Source: Arthrobacter sp. H35-D1 (GTDB lineage: Bacteria > Actinomycetota > Actinomycetes > Actinomycetales > Micrococcaceae). From it: 64,000 nt of DNA. The position numbers and the translations under genes were made by a program. Of this stretch, positions 51,953 to 60,177 are shown in pieces (the stretch's first letter is position 1; the number at the start of each line of letters is the position of its first letter). The notes below the pieces were generated by a model that was not told the origin of the DNA, searched no databases, and saw only the letters and a program-made list of their open reading frames with translations. Where the stretch lies: the NCBI RefSeq assembly GCF_030063185.1, contig NZ_JASISP010000001.1, positions 508,534 through 572,533 of the forward strand. Direction: 5' to 3'.

Positions 51953-53098
51953 CTATTCGCAGCCAACCCCGTCGCCGTCGCGGTCGAACTTGGGCTCGAA
52001 GCCGGGCTGGCCCGCGCGAATGGGGGCCGCCCCCGCGGCCCGAACGGCTGAGCAGTTTTGGTAGAAGACATCAGTTGCCGGCGGCTGAACCACCGGAGCA
52101 GGGGGAGCAGCTGGTGGTGCCGGCTGTGCCGGCTGCGGCGCGGCATCATCCGCTGCTTCCGCGGGCACTGGGGCAGCAGGCGGCACAACAGCTGGCTGCT
52201 TGGGCTCGGCCGCGGGAGGTATCTGCTCGCTTGGCACGTCAACACCCGCGCAGTTCCCGAGGACCGTGGCCATGGCGTCATGTTCTGCCTGGGTCACCCA
52301 CAGCTCGTAGTCGGCCTTGACCGCGACCTGCCGGGCCACATACTCGCAACGGTAGGCCTTGTTCGGCGGCAGCCACGTGGCGGCATCGCCGGCGCCCTTC
52401 CTTTGGTTGCTGGGACCGTCAACGGCCAACAAGTTCAGCGGATCGTTGGCAAAGGCCTTGCGTCGATCCGGCGCCAGCTGTTGGGCTCCCTTTTGCCAGG
52501 CGTCGTTCAGCGCCACGACGTGGTCGATCTGGACCTTTGCGCTGTCGGGGCCGCGCACAAATGAGATGGTGCCGGCCGTGTAGGGATCCGACAGCACCCC
52601 GGTCAGCACCACGCAATCGCGGGTGCCCGGCTTGAACGTCTTCGCCGTCAGGTCGCGCTCCAGGATGTCATTGCGAGTGTCGCAGCCGTTGCGGTCCACG
52701 TCCGACCATGCCGGGCCGAACTCTTCGCGGCTGTACCCCGTTTTGGGTGCCCTGCCCTTGACGGGAATGGTCTTCAGGACCTCCAGCGCCTTGTCCGCCA
52801 CAGGGGACTGCGCGTTCGCGGCCAGGTCGGCGCCATCAGCGTCGGAAGCGTCATCGCCGTCCACGGGTGCCATGATGGCAACCGTGGGGCTTGGCGTTGG
52901 TGCGGGACTGCTTGGTGCACTAGTGTGCGTGGCCAGGTCCGACGCCGGAGCCGCCTCGGGTGCCGGGGCGCCACCGCACGCCGTGGTCGCCACAAGGACG
53001 GAGGCAAACACTGTTGCCATGATGAAATCGGTGGCTCCGAAAGAGCGGGTGCTGCGAGCAGGCGACAAGACGGAGATCTCCCCGGGATAGCGGTTCAT
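51953..53098 (-). CDS. Secreted HNH (DUF1524-like) nuclease with excalibur domain
   Basis: This is a 381-residue protein. An N-terminal signal ends in a lipobox-like VATTACGG near residue 41, so it is secreted or lipid-anchored. The central domain (~110-275) is a DUF1524/HNH-type nuclease: VQIDHVVALNDAWQKGA (catalytic His), then FANDPLNLLAVDGPSNQRKG and PPNKAYRCEYV. A Pro/Ala-rich linker follows. The last ~38 residues are an excalibur calcium-binding-type domain (FYQNCSAVRAAGA ending DRDGDGVGCE). Such proteins are thought to degrade extracellular DNA for nutrients or in competition. It is adjacent to the Ter cluster, but 165 bp separate them. Confidence 0.9.
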   Translation of the reverse strand: MNRYPGEISVLSPARSTRSFGATDFIMATVFASVLVATTACGGAPAPEAAPASDLATHTSAPSSPAPTPSPTVAIMAPVDGDDASDADGADLAANAQSPVADKALEVLKTIPVKGRAPKTGYSREEFGPAWSDVDRNGCDTRNDILERDLTAKTFKPGTRDCVVLTGVLSDPYTAGTISFVRGPDSAKVQIDHVVALNDAWQKGAQQLAPDRRKAFANDPLNLLAVDGPSNQRKGAGDAATWLPPNKAYRCEYVARQVAVKADYELWVTQAEHDAMATVLGNCAGVDVPSEQIPPAAEPKQPAVVPPAAPVPAEAADDAAPQPAQPAPPAAPPAPVVQPPATDVFYQNCSAVRAAGAAPIRAGQPGFEPKFDRDGDGVGCE

Positions 53099-53263
53099 GG
53101 TGAGCTTCCAGCCTATCGCCAGCCACTGACAAGCGGTGACGGCGGGAGAGGGCCCCTGCGCTGACCAATCCTTCTATCATCCGACAGCGAATCCGGCGCA
53201 TAAGTTGAGTACCCGATGCATCAAGACAGCTGTGTGCCGGGGCTCAACCCGGGTGCGGTCCTC

Positions 53264-54070
53264 TCAGCGGATCTCGGCCAGGATGCGGCGCAGGATTTCT
53301 TCGCCCGCCATGACCCCGCGCACCGAGGTGAGGCGAAGATGGGAAGCCAGGTATCCGGCGTCGTGCAGTTCCCCGTGCAGGGGGCGGAAGGCGAGGGTGG
53401 CGCCTTCGAGCATGTCCTGGTCCAGGAGGGAGTCGCCGGCGGCAATGACGGTGTCCGCCCCGGTGCGGCGGGCAACTTCCGCAAGGGCCCCGGACTTGTT
53501 GATCGGCAGCGGGACGCAATAGAGCTTCCTGCCTTGCACCGAAACGCTCCAGCCGGCTTCCGCGCACAGCTGTCCCAGCTCGGCCAGGAAGGAGCCGGGC
53601 ATGGCTTCCCTGTCCACGATGGCGTAGACAAACAAGTCCTCCGCCCGTCGCAGGCGCAGGATCCACGGGGAAAAGTCCGGGTTCCCAAGGTGCGCTTCGA
53701 TGTGTTCCAAGGGCGCACAGGCAGCGGCCATCCGTGCCGAGAGCTTCTCATTCCACGCCGTGTCCGGCACACCGCGGTGCAAAAGGACCCCTCCGTTGGA
53801 GGTGATGGCGTACTCGGGCACGGGACCGGACAATTGCACACGCTGGTACTGGGCCTGAGTTCGGGTGGTGACGGGCACAAACGTCGCCGCGTCCTTGACA
53901 GCCAGCAGATGCTCCTGGGCGTCGCGGGTCATGAACGAGAGGGGAGCGCCCTCATAAACTTCGGCGACGACCAGGGCCGGGGCATCCTTGTCCGCACCCG
54001 TGAGCCAGAGGGCGTTCTTGGAATAGATGAGCGTGCGGTCGAGGTCGCAGGCAACGAGGGTGGGGCTCAT
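53264..54070 (-). CDS. HAD-family phosphatase of the Ter biosynthetic module
   Basis: This is a 268-residue HAD hydrolase of the sucrose-phosphatase/Cof type. Motif I is LVACDLDRTLIYS, motif II the Ser-Asn in YAITSNGG, and motif IV AAGDSLLDQDML. The Lys of motif III is in PINKSGALAEVARR. Its ATG overlaps the stop of the upstream gene as ATGA, which fixes the start; the longer frame is a read-through of the neighbouring gene. HAD phosphatases recur in this module beside StiP- and TRSP-type proteins. It probably removes a phosphate from a phosphoribosylated product, although the substrate is not established. Confidence 0.85.
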   Translation of the reverse strand: MSPTLVACDLDRTLIYSKNALWLTGADKDAPALVVAEVYEGAPLSFMTRDAQEHLLAVKDAATFVPVTTRTQAQYQRVQLSGPVPEYAITSNGGVLLHRGVPDTAWNEKLSARMAAACAPLEHIEAHLGNPDFSPWILRLRRAEDLFVYAIVDREAMPGSFLAELGQLCAEAGWSVSVQGRKLYCVPLPINKSGALAEVARRTGADTVIAAGDSLLDQDMLEGATLAFRPLHGELHDAGYLASHLRLTSVRGVMAGEEILRRILAEIR

Positions 54071-55236
54071 GCGTTGTGCACTGCCTTGCCGTCGGCACCC
54101 ACGGCGCTCTTGTCGAATTGCGGATGGATGAGACCGACACAGCTGTACGGCAGGCCCACAACTTCCTCCACGGGGACCCTGCGCTGTTCGGCCAGCAGCA
54201 GCACATGCGCCACCTCGGCCCGGGCATCCGGGTTCACGAGGACGCGCCACGGCACGCGGCGCAGCAGCACCCTGGTCGTTTCGCCCACGCCGGGCTTGAC
54301 CAAATTCACATTGTTGATGCCGTACTCGGCGCTGATCCGCTCAACGGCCTTCCACCCCGTCCACGTGGGTTCCGGAGCGGCCGCGCGATGGGCAGCCACC
54401 TGCTCTTCAACGGCCTGCAGGATGCTGCCAAAGTGGGCGGAAATCGCATCCAGGAAGTCGTTGGAGACGTCGTTGGAGGCCAGCTCCGCGTAGAACTTGG
54501 CACCATGAAAGTCATGCGGAGCAATGTGGTCGGTGTTGAAGACCGTGCGGGAGACAAGACCGGACACCGTGGAATTCAGGCAGGCCGAGGGGATCAGGTA
54601 GTCCTCGCGGGTGCCGAACATGGACACGCAGTGGCCGGGGTCGGCCAACACGGCAAGATCGTCCTGGAAGCGCACACCGTCGCTGGCGGCAAACTTGTCC
54701 AACGCGCTGCTGAGCTCGCCGGAGATGGCGCCCTTGCCCGTCCAGCCGTCAACGAAAAGTATCCGCGCTGGATCAAAGTTGGTACCAAGGTAGCGCAGGG
54801 CCGTCTGGTCCAGGCCCACCCCGCGAACGATGCTCATGGTGAAATGGGGCAGTTCCAGGCCGTGGACGTGCCAGGCCCAACGGCGCATCAAAATACCAAT
54901 GGGCGTGCCGGCACGCGCCAGGGACACCAGCACGGGCTGGTTCCCGCGGGCTTCCAGGGCCAGTTCGGTCACCACGCCCACCGCCGTGGCGATCCGCAGC
55001 GCAGACCGCTCGACCGCCTGCGTGTACAGGGCCTGGTATTCCTTGCTGGGCGAGTACTCCACCGGCAGCGATTCAGCGTAGTTCGCGGATCCCGACTGGA
55101 TGGCGCGTTCGCGCTCGGCGGTGGGGGCCTCCAACGCGACATGGCTCAAGTCCTTCAAGAGCCAGCGGACCTCGCCGGGTGCATAGGAACCGAAATCCGG
55201 GCCCGTCAGGGGCTGGGGAAGCGGGAACTGGCTCAT
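54067..55236 (-). CDS. StiP-type phosphoribosyltransferase-like protein of the Ter module
   Basis: This is a 389-residue protein of the family annotated cysteine protease StiP, which sequence analysis treats as a phosphoribosyltransferase (PRTase_1) with a C-terminal Pelota-like domain. The visible core includes NQPVLVSLARAGTPIGILMR and ARILFVDGWTGKGAISGEL, where the second segment resembles a PRPP-binding loop (VDxWxGKG). The C-terminal ~90 residues (RVLLRRVPWRVLVNPDARAE, then VPVEEVVGLPYSCVGLI) fit a Pelota/L7Ae-like RNA-binding fold. Both ends overlap neighbours by 4 bp. The protease name is probably misleading. Reaction unknown. Confidence 0.83.
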   Translation of the reverse strand: MSQFPLPQPLTGPDFGSYAPGEVRWLLKDLSHVALEAPTAERERAIQSGSANYAESLPVEYSPSKEYQALYTQAVERSALRIATAVGVVTELALEARGNQPVLVSLARAGTPIGILMRRWAWHVHGLELPHFTMSIVRGVGLDQTALRYLGTNFDPARILFVDGWTGKGAISGELSSALDKFAASDGVRFQDDLAVLADPGHCVSMFGTREDYLIPSACLNSTVSGLVSRTVFNTDHIAPHDFHGAKFYAELASNDVSNDFLDAISAHFGSILQAVEEQVAAHRAAAPEPTWTGWKAVERISAEYGINNVNLVKPGVGETTRVLLRRVPWRVLVNPDARAEVAHVLLLAEQRRVPVEEVVGLPYSCVGLIHPQFDKSAVGADGKAVHNA

Positions 55237-56813
55237 GGTGCGTCCTTTGCTGGATTGCTGGAGGTGGCGGGCGGGAGATCGGCCGGAAGCAGCACCACGA
55301 CGACGTCGTCGGCGGCCGTTGCCATCGCCACGGCCAGTGGTTCAAGCTCGGCGCCGGGTGCGCGTGCAAGGACATCGCGGCGGCCGGTTCCGGGTTCCGG
55401 GAAGAGCACAATGGTGCCCGGACGCCCGTGCGTTCCGCTGAGGTTGTAGGCAAAACGCGCGCCCGGCCCGTCAAGGGTCGCATCGTGGCTGGCAAAGGCC
55501 AGCGCCCCGGAAATGGCGTAGTCGTCCCTATCGACGGGGACGATGGGCGAGCGGGTCGTGGTGGAAAAACGCACTTGGGCATCCGGCAGCAGCCCGGCCA
55601 GCACGTTGGCTGCGGCCAAGGGCAGGAACATGTTTTCCTCGCAGCCCAGCACCACGAACGGGCCTTGGCACTCTTGGGCTGCCAGCAGAGTTGCCACGTG
55701 CCCGGCGACGGCGGCAATGTCGGCTTCCGCCGGAGGCGCCGCGTTGCCGAAGCGGTCGCTGCGCACCGGAACCATGTCTGCCTCCGTCAGTTCAAGCATG
55801 GCCAGCCGGCCGGAGGCGGCGGGTGGGAACGGGGCGCCGGAAGCGGCAGCACCAACACCAGCATCGACGGTAGCAGGAGGGGGGTGCGGCAGGGCCTTAA
55901 TCAGCGCCGCGGCGCGGTCCAAAATGCCATCTCCCAAGCTGATTTCCCCGGTCCCCAGCGCCGTCACGGCAATCCGGCAGCCCAGCTCGGCGGCCAGGGC
56001 GTCAAAGCGGGCACGGTCGGCGGCACTGCGCAGGTCGATCAGGGCGGCCACCACATACACCGGGTGCCGAACAAGGGCATGCAGTTCACGGATGGTGTTG
56101 ATGACGGTCGACCCGGTGCTGAACTCGTCGTCGACCAAAACCACCGGACCGTCGCCGTCGAGCCAGTGCGGGTCGGTGGGCACCATGGCGTGCGAGGTGG
56201 CATGCGAATGCCCTTCCTCAAAGCCCGCCACCGCACGGATGCCGGGGGTGGCGTGACGGGTGGAGTGAATGTAATAGGCACCCAAGGCATTGGCCACCAA
56301 GCGCCCCAGGCCCGTGGCGGTCTCGGCGTAGCCAAGCACGACGGCGTTGGGCACCCGGGTGCCCAGCCCCGCCACCGCGTCGCCCAGGAAGGCCAGTGCC
56401 CGGACACGATCCTGGCCGTCGGAGCGCAGCGCCGTGGTCAGTGCCGCGGTGGCTGCTTCCAGCGGAAGGGAGGTTCCGGCGTCGTGCATTGACCCTGGAC
56501 AGGATGCTGGTTCCGTGCCGTTGGGCGACGACGACAGCTCGCGGGCAACAAAGGCCCCCAACAAGGTGCCGGCGGCGATGACCAAGGCGGGTTCGGTGGG
56601 CACGTGCTTGGCGAGCACGTTCGAGACCAGCAGATGGGCGCGCTTCGGGTTGCGGCGCAGGGCCAAGCCCACCAAGTCCTGGACGGCGACGGCGCTGTCC
56701 GGGTCGGAGTGGATGTGCACGTCAAGCTGCCCGGCCACGAAGCCGCCAGTCCAGCCCGTGCCGCCAGTCCAGCCCGTGCCCCGGGCAGTCCGCAATGGTT
56801 CGGAAGTGCTCAT
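55233..56813 (-). CDS. Phosphoribosyltransferase with TRSP domain of the Ter module
   Basis: This is a 526-residue protein. After a short repetitive N-terminus (GTGWTGGTGWTGG), residues ~30-300 form a PRTase_2-type domain with the PRPP loop VVLVDDEFSTGSTVINTIREL. The C-terminal half (about 345-525) is the TRSP domain that is typical of Ter-linked enzymes (FVVLGCEENMFLPLAAANVL; FAYNLSGTHGRPGTIVLF). The pair is predicted to use PRPP in making a nucleoside-like metabolite. The start at 56813 overlaps the lyase stop as ATGA. The N-terminal repeat comes from an exact 18-bp tandem duplication. Confidence 0.85.
   Translation of the reverse strand: MSTSEPLRTARGTGWTGGTGWTGGFVAGQLDVHIHSDPDSAVAVQDLVGLALRRNPKRAHLLVSNVLAKHVPTEPALVIAAGTLLGAFVARELSSSPNGTEPASCPGSMHDAGTSLPLEAATAALTTALRSDGQDRVRALAFLGDAVAGLGTRVPNAVVLGYAETATGLGRLVANALGAYYIHSTRHATPGIRAVAGFEEGHSHATSHAMVPTDPHWLDGDGPVVLVDDEFSTGSTVINTIRELHALVRHPVYVVAALIDLRSAADRARFDALAAELGCRIAVTALGTGEISLGDGILDRAAALIKALPHPPPATVDAGVGAAASGAPFPPAASGRLAMLELTEADMVPVRSDRFGNAAPPAEADIAAVAGHVATLLAAQECQGPFVVLGCEENMFLPLAAANVLAGLLPDAQVRFSTTTRSPIVPVDRDDYAISGALAFASHDATLDGPGARFAYNLSGTHGRPGTIVLFPEPGTGRRDVLARAPGAELEPLAVAMATAADDVVVVLLPADLPPATSSNPAKDAP
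56743..56778 (-). repeat. 18-bp in-frame tandem duplication in the TRSP gene
   Basis: Two exact adjacent copies of an 18-bp unit (56743-56760 and 56761-56778) encode a doubled GTGWTG hexapeptide near the N-terminus of the phosphoribosyltransferase. It keeps the frame and may be length-variable. Confidence 0.85.
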
Positions 56814-58003
56814 CGCATGCTCGCTTCGAGGTGGTCCACAAAGGTGACGTTGGCGGCGGAAACACCAAAGGCGTCGGCCCGCAGCAGGGTGCGTTGGGCC
56901 CACGACTGGTGCGGTTTCATTTCATTCATTTTGTTCCCGTAGGGGGATGCTGCGGCGCCGCCGGCCGTGTTCCCGGCAATGGCCACGGCGTCGAGGTATT
57001 CCTCATGACTGACAACGCTCATGGCATGGACCAAGGCAACATGGCTGGGGTGGATGACGGTCTTGCCCAGCAAGCCGTTGGCCAGGTCCAACTCAATCTC
57101 ACGGATAAGGGTGTCGAGGTTGTCCGTCATGATGCGCCGGCGCAGTTCCTGCTCGTGCGCCCCCACGAAGGGTGTGGCACGCAATTGCGGGCGCAAGACG
57201 CGCTCGGTGTTGGAGAAGTGTTCCCAGACAGGACCGGAGATGACAAAGCCGCCGTCGGGCCGGCCCAGCACGTTGACAATGTCGCCGATGACCCCCGCCA
57301 CCACATTGACGTCGTAGATGGTCAGGTCGCGGGAGCGGCGCAGGCCGAAGGCGCTGGACATGTCCGTGGCGCCGAGCCGCACCGACAAGATGTCGTCCCG
57401 GTTGGCTGCGAGCAGGGAGTAGATGTTTGTCAGCGCCGCCGCCCGGGTTTCCACGTGGATGATGGGCGAGGACTCTAGAATCGGCATGACGCGCAGCCGG
57501 TGTGAGGGAGTGCCGTCCGCCGCAGGGGCACCGTCAAGCCCCAACTCCTGCTGCACCACGTGCAGCGCGGCCAGGAAGTCCGCACCCGTGCCTTGTTCAT
57601 TGTCGAATTTTGGCAGCACAAATCCGCTCAGCAGGGCGGTGGCGGGACCGGCACGCCTGGCCAGTCGGAGCAGCTGCTCGGGGGTGCGGACCCGGACAAA
57701 CAGCAGGGGCAGGTCGTGTTGCTGCCCCGAGAGCGAGGTCAGCGCCGCAATCACGTTTTCTTCGGCCTGCGGGACATCTGCGTCCGCAATGGAATCCTCG
57801 AGGCAGAGCACCATGGAGACACAGCCAAGATCGCGCTGGCGCAGCACATCCTTGACAAGGTCAGGACGGTTCGCGGGGGTGTAGAGGGTGCCGCCGAGGG
57901 CAACCGCCAGCAGTTCCGGGGCGCTCCGGGCAGTCAGCTCCACCGGCAGGCGGTGGAAAAGCTGCGCGGCTGCAGGGTCGGTTAGGGAACGAAAATGTCG
58001 CAT
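56810..58003 (-). CDS. CitE-like C-C bond lyase of the Ter module
   Basis: This is a 397-residue HpcH/HpaI-CitE-like TIM-barrel protein. Landmarks: LYTPANRPDLVKDVL (phosphate-binding first strand), CVSMVLCLEDSIAD (acidic metal ligands), LLFVRVRTPEQ (substrate Arg), VLPKFDNEQG and RVMPILESSPIIHVE (catalytic Glu). It matches the Ter-associated C-C bond lyase family, somewhat longer than citrate lyase beta chains. It would make or break a carbon-carbon bond in the predicted metabolite. The start is at 58003 (MRHFRSLTD), 54 bp after the upstream gene, and its stop overlaps the next start as ATGA. Confidence 0.85.
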   Translation of the reverse strand: MRHFRSLTDPAAAQLFHRLPVELTARSAPELLAVALGGTLYTPANRPDLVKDVLRQRDLGCVSMVLCLEDSIADADVPQAEENVIAALTSLSGQQHDLPLLFVRVRTPEQLLRLARRAGPATALLSGFVLPKFDNEQGTGADFLAALHVVQQELGLDGAPAADGTPSHRLRVMPILESSPIIHVETRAAALTNIYSLLAANRDDILSVRLGATDMSSAFGLRRSRDLTIYDVNVVAGVIGDIVNVLGRPDGGFVISGPVWEHFSNTERVLRPQLRATPFVGAHEQELRRRIMTDNLDTLIREIELDLANGLLGKTVIHPSHVALVHAMSVVSHEEYLDAVAIAGNTAGGAAASPYGNKMNEMKPHQSWAQRTLLRADAFGVSAANVTFVDHLEASMR

Positions 58004-58057
58004 TGGCCCTTTCGTGCGGTGGTTGGAAGGCGAATCATGGCCCGCCGGCAAAATGAG

Positions 58058-59023
58058 CTAGCGACCGTAGGCGGTGGCGGGTGCCTTGTGCGTCATGGAA
58101 AAATCAAATTCCTGCCAGATCTTCACGTCCGGCCAGTCGCGCGGCACGGGCTCTGCCCGCAGCTCCAGCACGTTGCCAATCCTGTGCACCAACAGCACCA
58201 TCTGCGTTCCGTCGGCGGCGGGCGGCAGCGCCACCGTGTCGCCGGAGAACAGCTGGACCCCCATGGGGGCGCTGCTGCGGTTGATGAATATGGCGCGGCG
58301 CATTTCACGCACATGGCGCAAGGACACCAGCGCCTCCCGGCCGTGGTAACCCACCAAGTCCCGGTTTCCTGCGGTCGTGACGGGGGTGCCGGCCTTGTGT
58401 CCGTCAACTGTTTGTCCGCCTGTCACCCCGCGCACATTCTCCCAAGCGATGGCCGTGCTTCCGCTGACCACCAAGGTGCCAACGGCAGACTGAACCGCCG
58501 ACAATCGCAGCACCCTGTCAACGAAATTCAGTTCGTACACGTCTTCAATGCCGGGCGCCGGGAACAACAACTGGACCTCGCGGTCCTCCAACGTGGCCTT
58601 CTCCCGTCGGGCAGCGAGCGTCTGGGCCCGTGCGCCCGTTGAAAACGCCCTGGCGGATGCTCCTGACGACGCAGTGGACCTGGATGGTGCGGTGGGCGTG
58701 GATCTGGAGGACGACGCCGTGGCGCTGCGACCCAGCACCAGTCCGGGCGACCGCGGGGCACCGGCCTGGTCAACCGGCGGGGCTTGGCGTGCGGACGCAG
58801 GTCTGGTTGAGGCTGGGCTGGATGGCGCGGTTGCCGCCGGTCGAAGAGTCAAGGACTGTGCCGACTGGGCTGATTGTTGCGGGACGCGTTCCTGCTGTGG
58901 GCGCTCTTGCGGCACGCTCTGTTGCGGGGCGGCCGCTGCCGAGGATGCCGGTTGGGCGCGGCCGGGCTTGAGCCGGCGACGCAAAAAAACCAGGTCGGTG
59001 CGTGGAGTTGAGGGAACATTCAT
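58058..59023 (-). CDS. Ter-cluster protein of unknown function with low-complexity N-terminus
   Basis: This is a 321-residue protein that I do not recognise. Residues 1-150 are low complexity: basic, then rich in Gln, Pro, Ser and Ala (VPQERPQQERVPQQS), so probably disordered. Residues ~150-320 look like a compact beta-rich domain (DREVQLLFPAPGIEDVYELN, then GNRDLVGYHGREALVSLRHV and TQMVLLVHRIGNVLELRAE). It might be a remote relative of the TerD beta sandwich, but no metal-binding motif is visible. No signal peptide or membrane helix is seen. It lies between a TerD-like gene (9 bp away) and the enzyme module, in the same direction, so it belongs to the cluster. Confidence 0.72.
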   Translation of the reverse strand: MNVPSTPRTDLVFLRRRLKPGRAQPASSAAAAPQQSVPQERPQQERVPQQSAQSAQSLTLRPAATAPSSPASTRPASARQAPPVDQAGAPRSPGLVLGRSATASSSRSTPTAPSRSTASSGASARAFSTGARAQTLAARREKATLEDREVQLLFPAPGIEDVYELNFVDRVLRLSAVQSAVGTLVVSGSTAIAWENVRGVTGGQTVDGHKAGTPVTTAGNRDLVGYHGREALVSLRHVREMRRAIFINRSSAPMGVQLFSGDTVALPPAADGTQMVLLVHRIGNVLELRAEPVPRDWPDVKIWQEFDFSMTHKAPATAYGR

Positions 59024-59032
59024 GTCGGGGCG

Positions 59033-59584
59033 CTACAGCCTGATTCCGTAGTCCTTGGCCACGCCGGCCAAGCCCGTGCTGTAGCCCTGCCCCAGGGCGC
59101 GGAATTTCCAGTCAGACCGATGCCTGTACAGTTCACCGAAAATCATGGCGGTGACGGACTCCAGCTTTTCCACGGACAGGTTGAAACGCACCAGTTCCCG
59201 GTCTTCAGCCGTTGCCACGCGGATGTGGGCGCTTCGCACGGCGGCGAAGGTGCCGTTGCCGCGGAGTTCGGGATCCACATAGGCAAAGAAAATGATCTTT
59301 GCAACGTCCTCGGGGACCAGCTTCAGCGCAACGTCGATCTGTTCCTGATCGGCGTCGCCAACGAAGGTGACGGAGGAGTCGGCGCTGACAAGTTGGTTGA
59401 AAAACACAAGGTGATCGTTGGAAACAGCCTTGTCGTCGCCGTCGCACATCACCACAAACGGGACCAGCTCAGCCTGCGGGCCGTGGCTGGGGATGGCGTC
59501 CCAGCCCATGCCAACCACCACGTTGTCCAGACCGGGATTTTCTGCAGTCAGGGCAGCATTGGCCCCTGCCACTAGTGCTGCCAT
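59033..59584 (-). CDS. TerD-fold protein lacking canonical metal-binding residues
   Basis: This is a 183-residue protein. The TerD core is clear: VVVGMGWDAIP, HLVFFNQLVSADSSV, the strand IIFFAYVDPELRGNGTF and the end YRHRSDWKFRALGQGYSTGLAGVAKDYG (two segments). Canonical TerD proteins bind calcium through a DLDAS motif and an acidic GEGEGDDE loop. Here these positions read ELVPF and DADQEQ, so the site appears to be lost or changed. It could be a structural partner of the canonical paralogues encoded upstream. Its start overlaps the end of the 185-aa gene by 13 bp, consistent with coupled translation. Confidence 0.85.
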   Translation of the reverse strand: MAALVAGANAALTAENPGLDNVVVGMGWDAIPSHGPQAELVPFVVMCDGDDKAVSNDHLVFFNQLVSADSSVTFVGDADQEQIDVALKLVPEDVAKIIFFAYVDPELRGNGTFAAVRSAHIRVATAEDRELVRFNLSVEKLESVTAMIFGELYRHRSDWKFRALGQGYSTGLAGVAKDYGIRL

Positions 59585-60129
59585 TGTTGGCCCTCCAAAC
59601 GCAATGGGTCCCTTTCAGAAACGGGTTGTTGAAGTTGCAAGGCGGCGTCCTGGGCGGAGAACTTGTCCGCCAGGAAACGCCCGTGCGTGGAGAGTTCCTC
59701 CACGGCGCCAATGCGAATCTGGTTCAGCAGATCCGCAAGGGTTTGTTCCAGGGTTGCCAGCTGTTCGGCGAACATCAACGTGGCAGCGGACTCTTCGTGG
59801 TGGTGCGCCGGGGGCAGTCCCAAATACGCCTGCAACGGTGTGGGCACATAGCTGCAGATCATGGCGTTGAGAAGCACCCTTTGCTCCGTGGAACAGCCCC
59901 GGATGCTGATGTCGGCGACGGTGTCGCGCATGAGGTCGCCCAAATGTCGCAGCTGGGACATCAGCAGGGGAGGGAGCTTGCTTCCGGACCTGCGCACGGA
60001 AGCACGCAAACTGTCCACGGCGGCACCCATCTCGGCAATCTCCTCCGCCACCGGATCTGCACTAGGGGGTGCAGGCGCTTGAGGCGCCGAAGCCCCGCCA
60101 AACCTGCCCCCCATGAAACGGCCAATCAT
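59572..60129 (-). CDS. Ter-cluster hypothetical protein, 185 aa
   Basis: This is a 185-residue protein between the TelA gene and the TerD variant. After a Gly/Ala/Pro-rich start (MIGRFMGGRFGGASAP), it is helical and charged (about 28-185) with probable coiled coil (ATLMFAEQLATLEQTLADLL). A conserved-looking SYVPTPLQAYLGLPP turn lies mid-protein. No membrane helix is seen. I do not recognise a family with certainty, but similar helical proteins commonly accompany TelA in such clusters. A function as a scaffold with TelA is only inferred from position. Confidence 0.72.
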   Translation of the reverse strand: MIGRFMGGRFGGASAPQAPAPPSADPVAEEIAEMGAAVDSLRASVRRSGSKLPPLLMSQLRHLGDLMRDTVADISIRGCSTEQRVLLNAMICSYVPTPLQAYLGLPPAHHHEESAATLMFAEQLATLEQTLADLLNQIRIGAVEELSTHGRFLADKFSAQDAALQLQQPVSERDPLRLEGQQWQH

Positions 60130-60177
60130 TGCCCTACCCTTGCCTCGTCGTCTCTCGCGTCGTCAGTACTGCTCAGA

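Noticed and set aside
54076-55449. 457-codon plus-strand frame across the StiP-type gene
   Set aside because: Antisense shadow; the minus-strand genes have matching overlaps and motifs.
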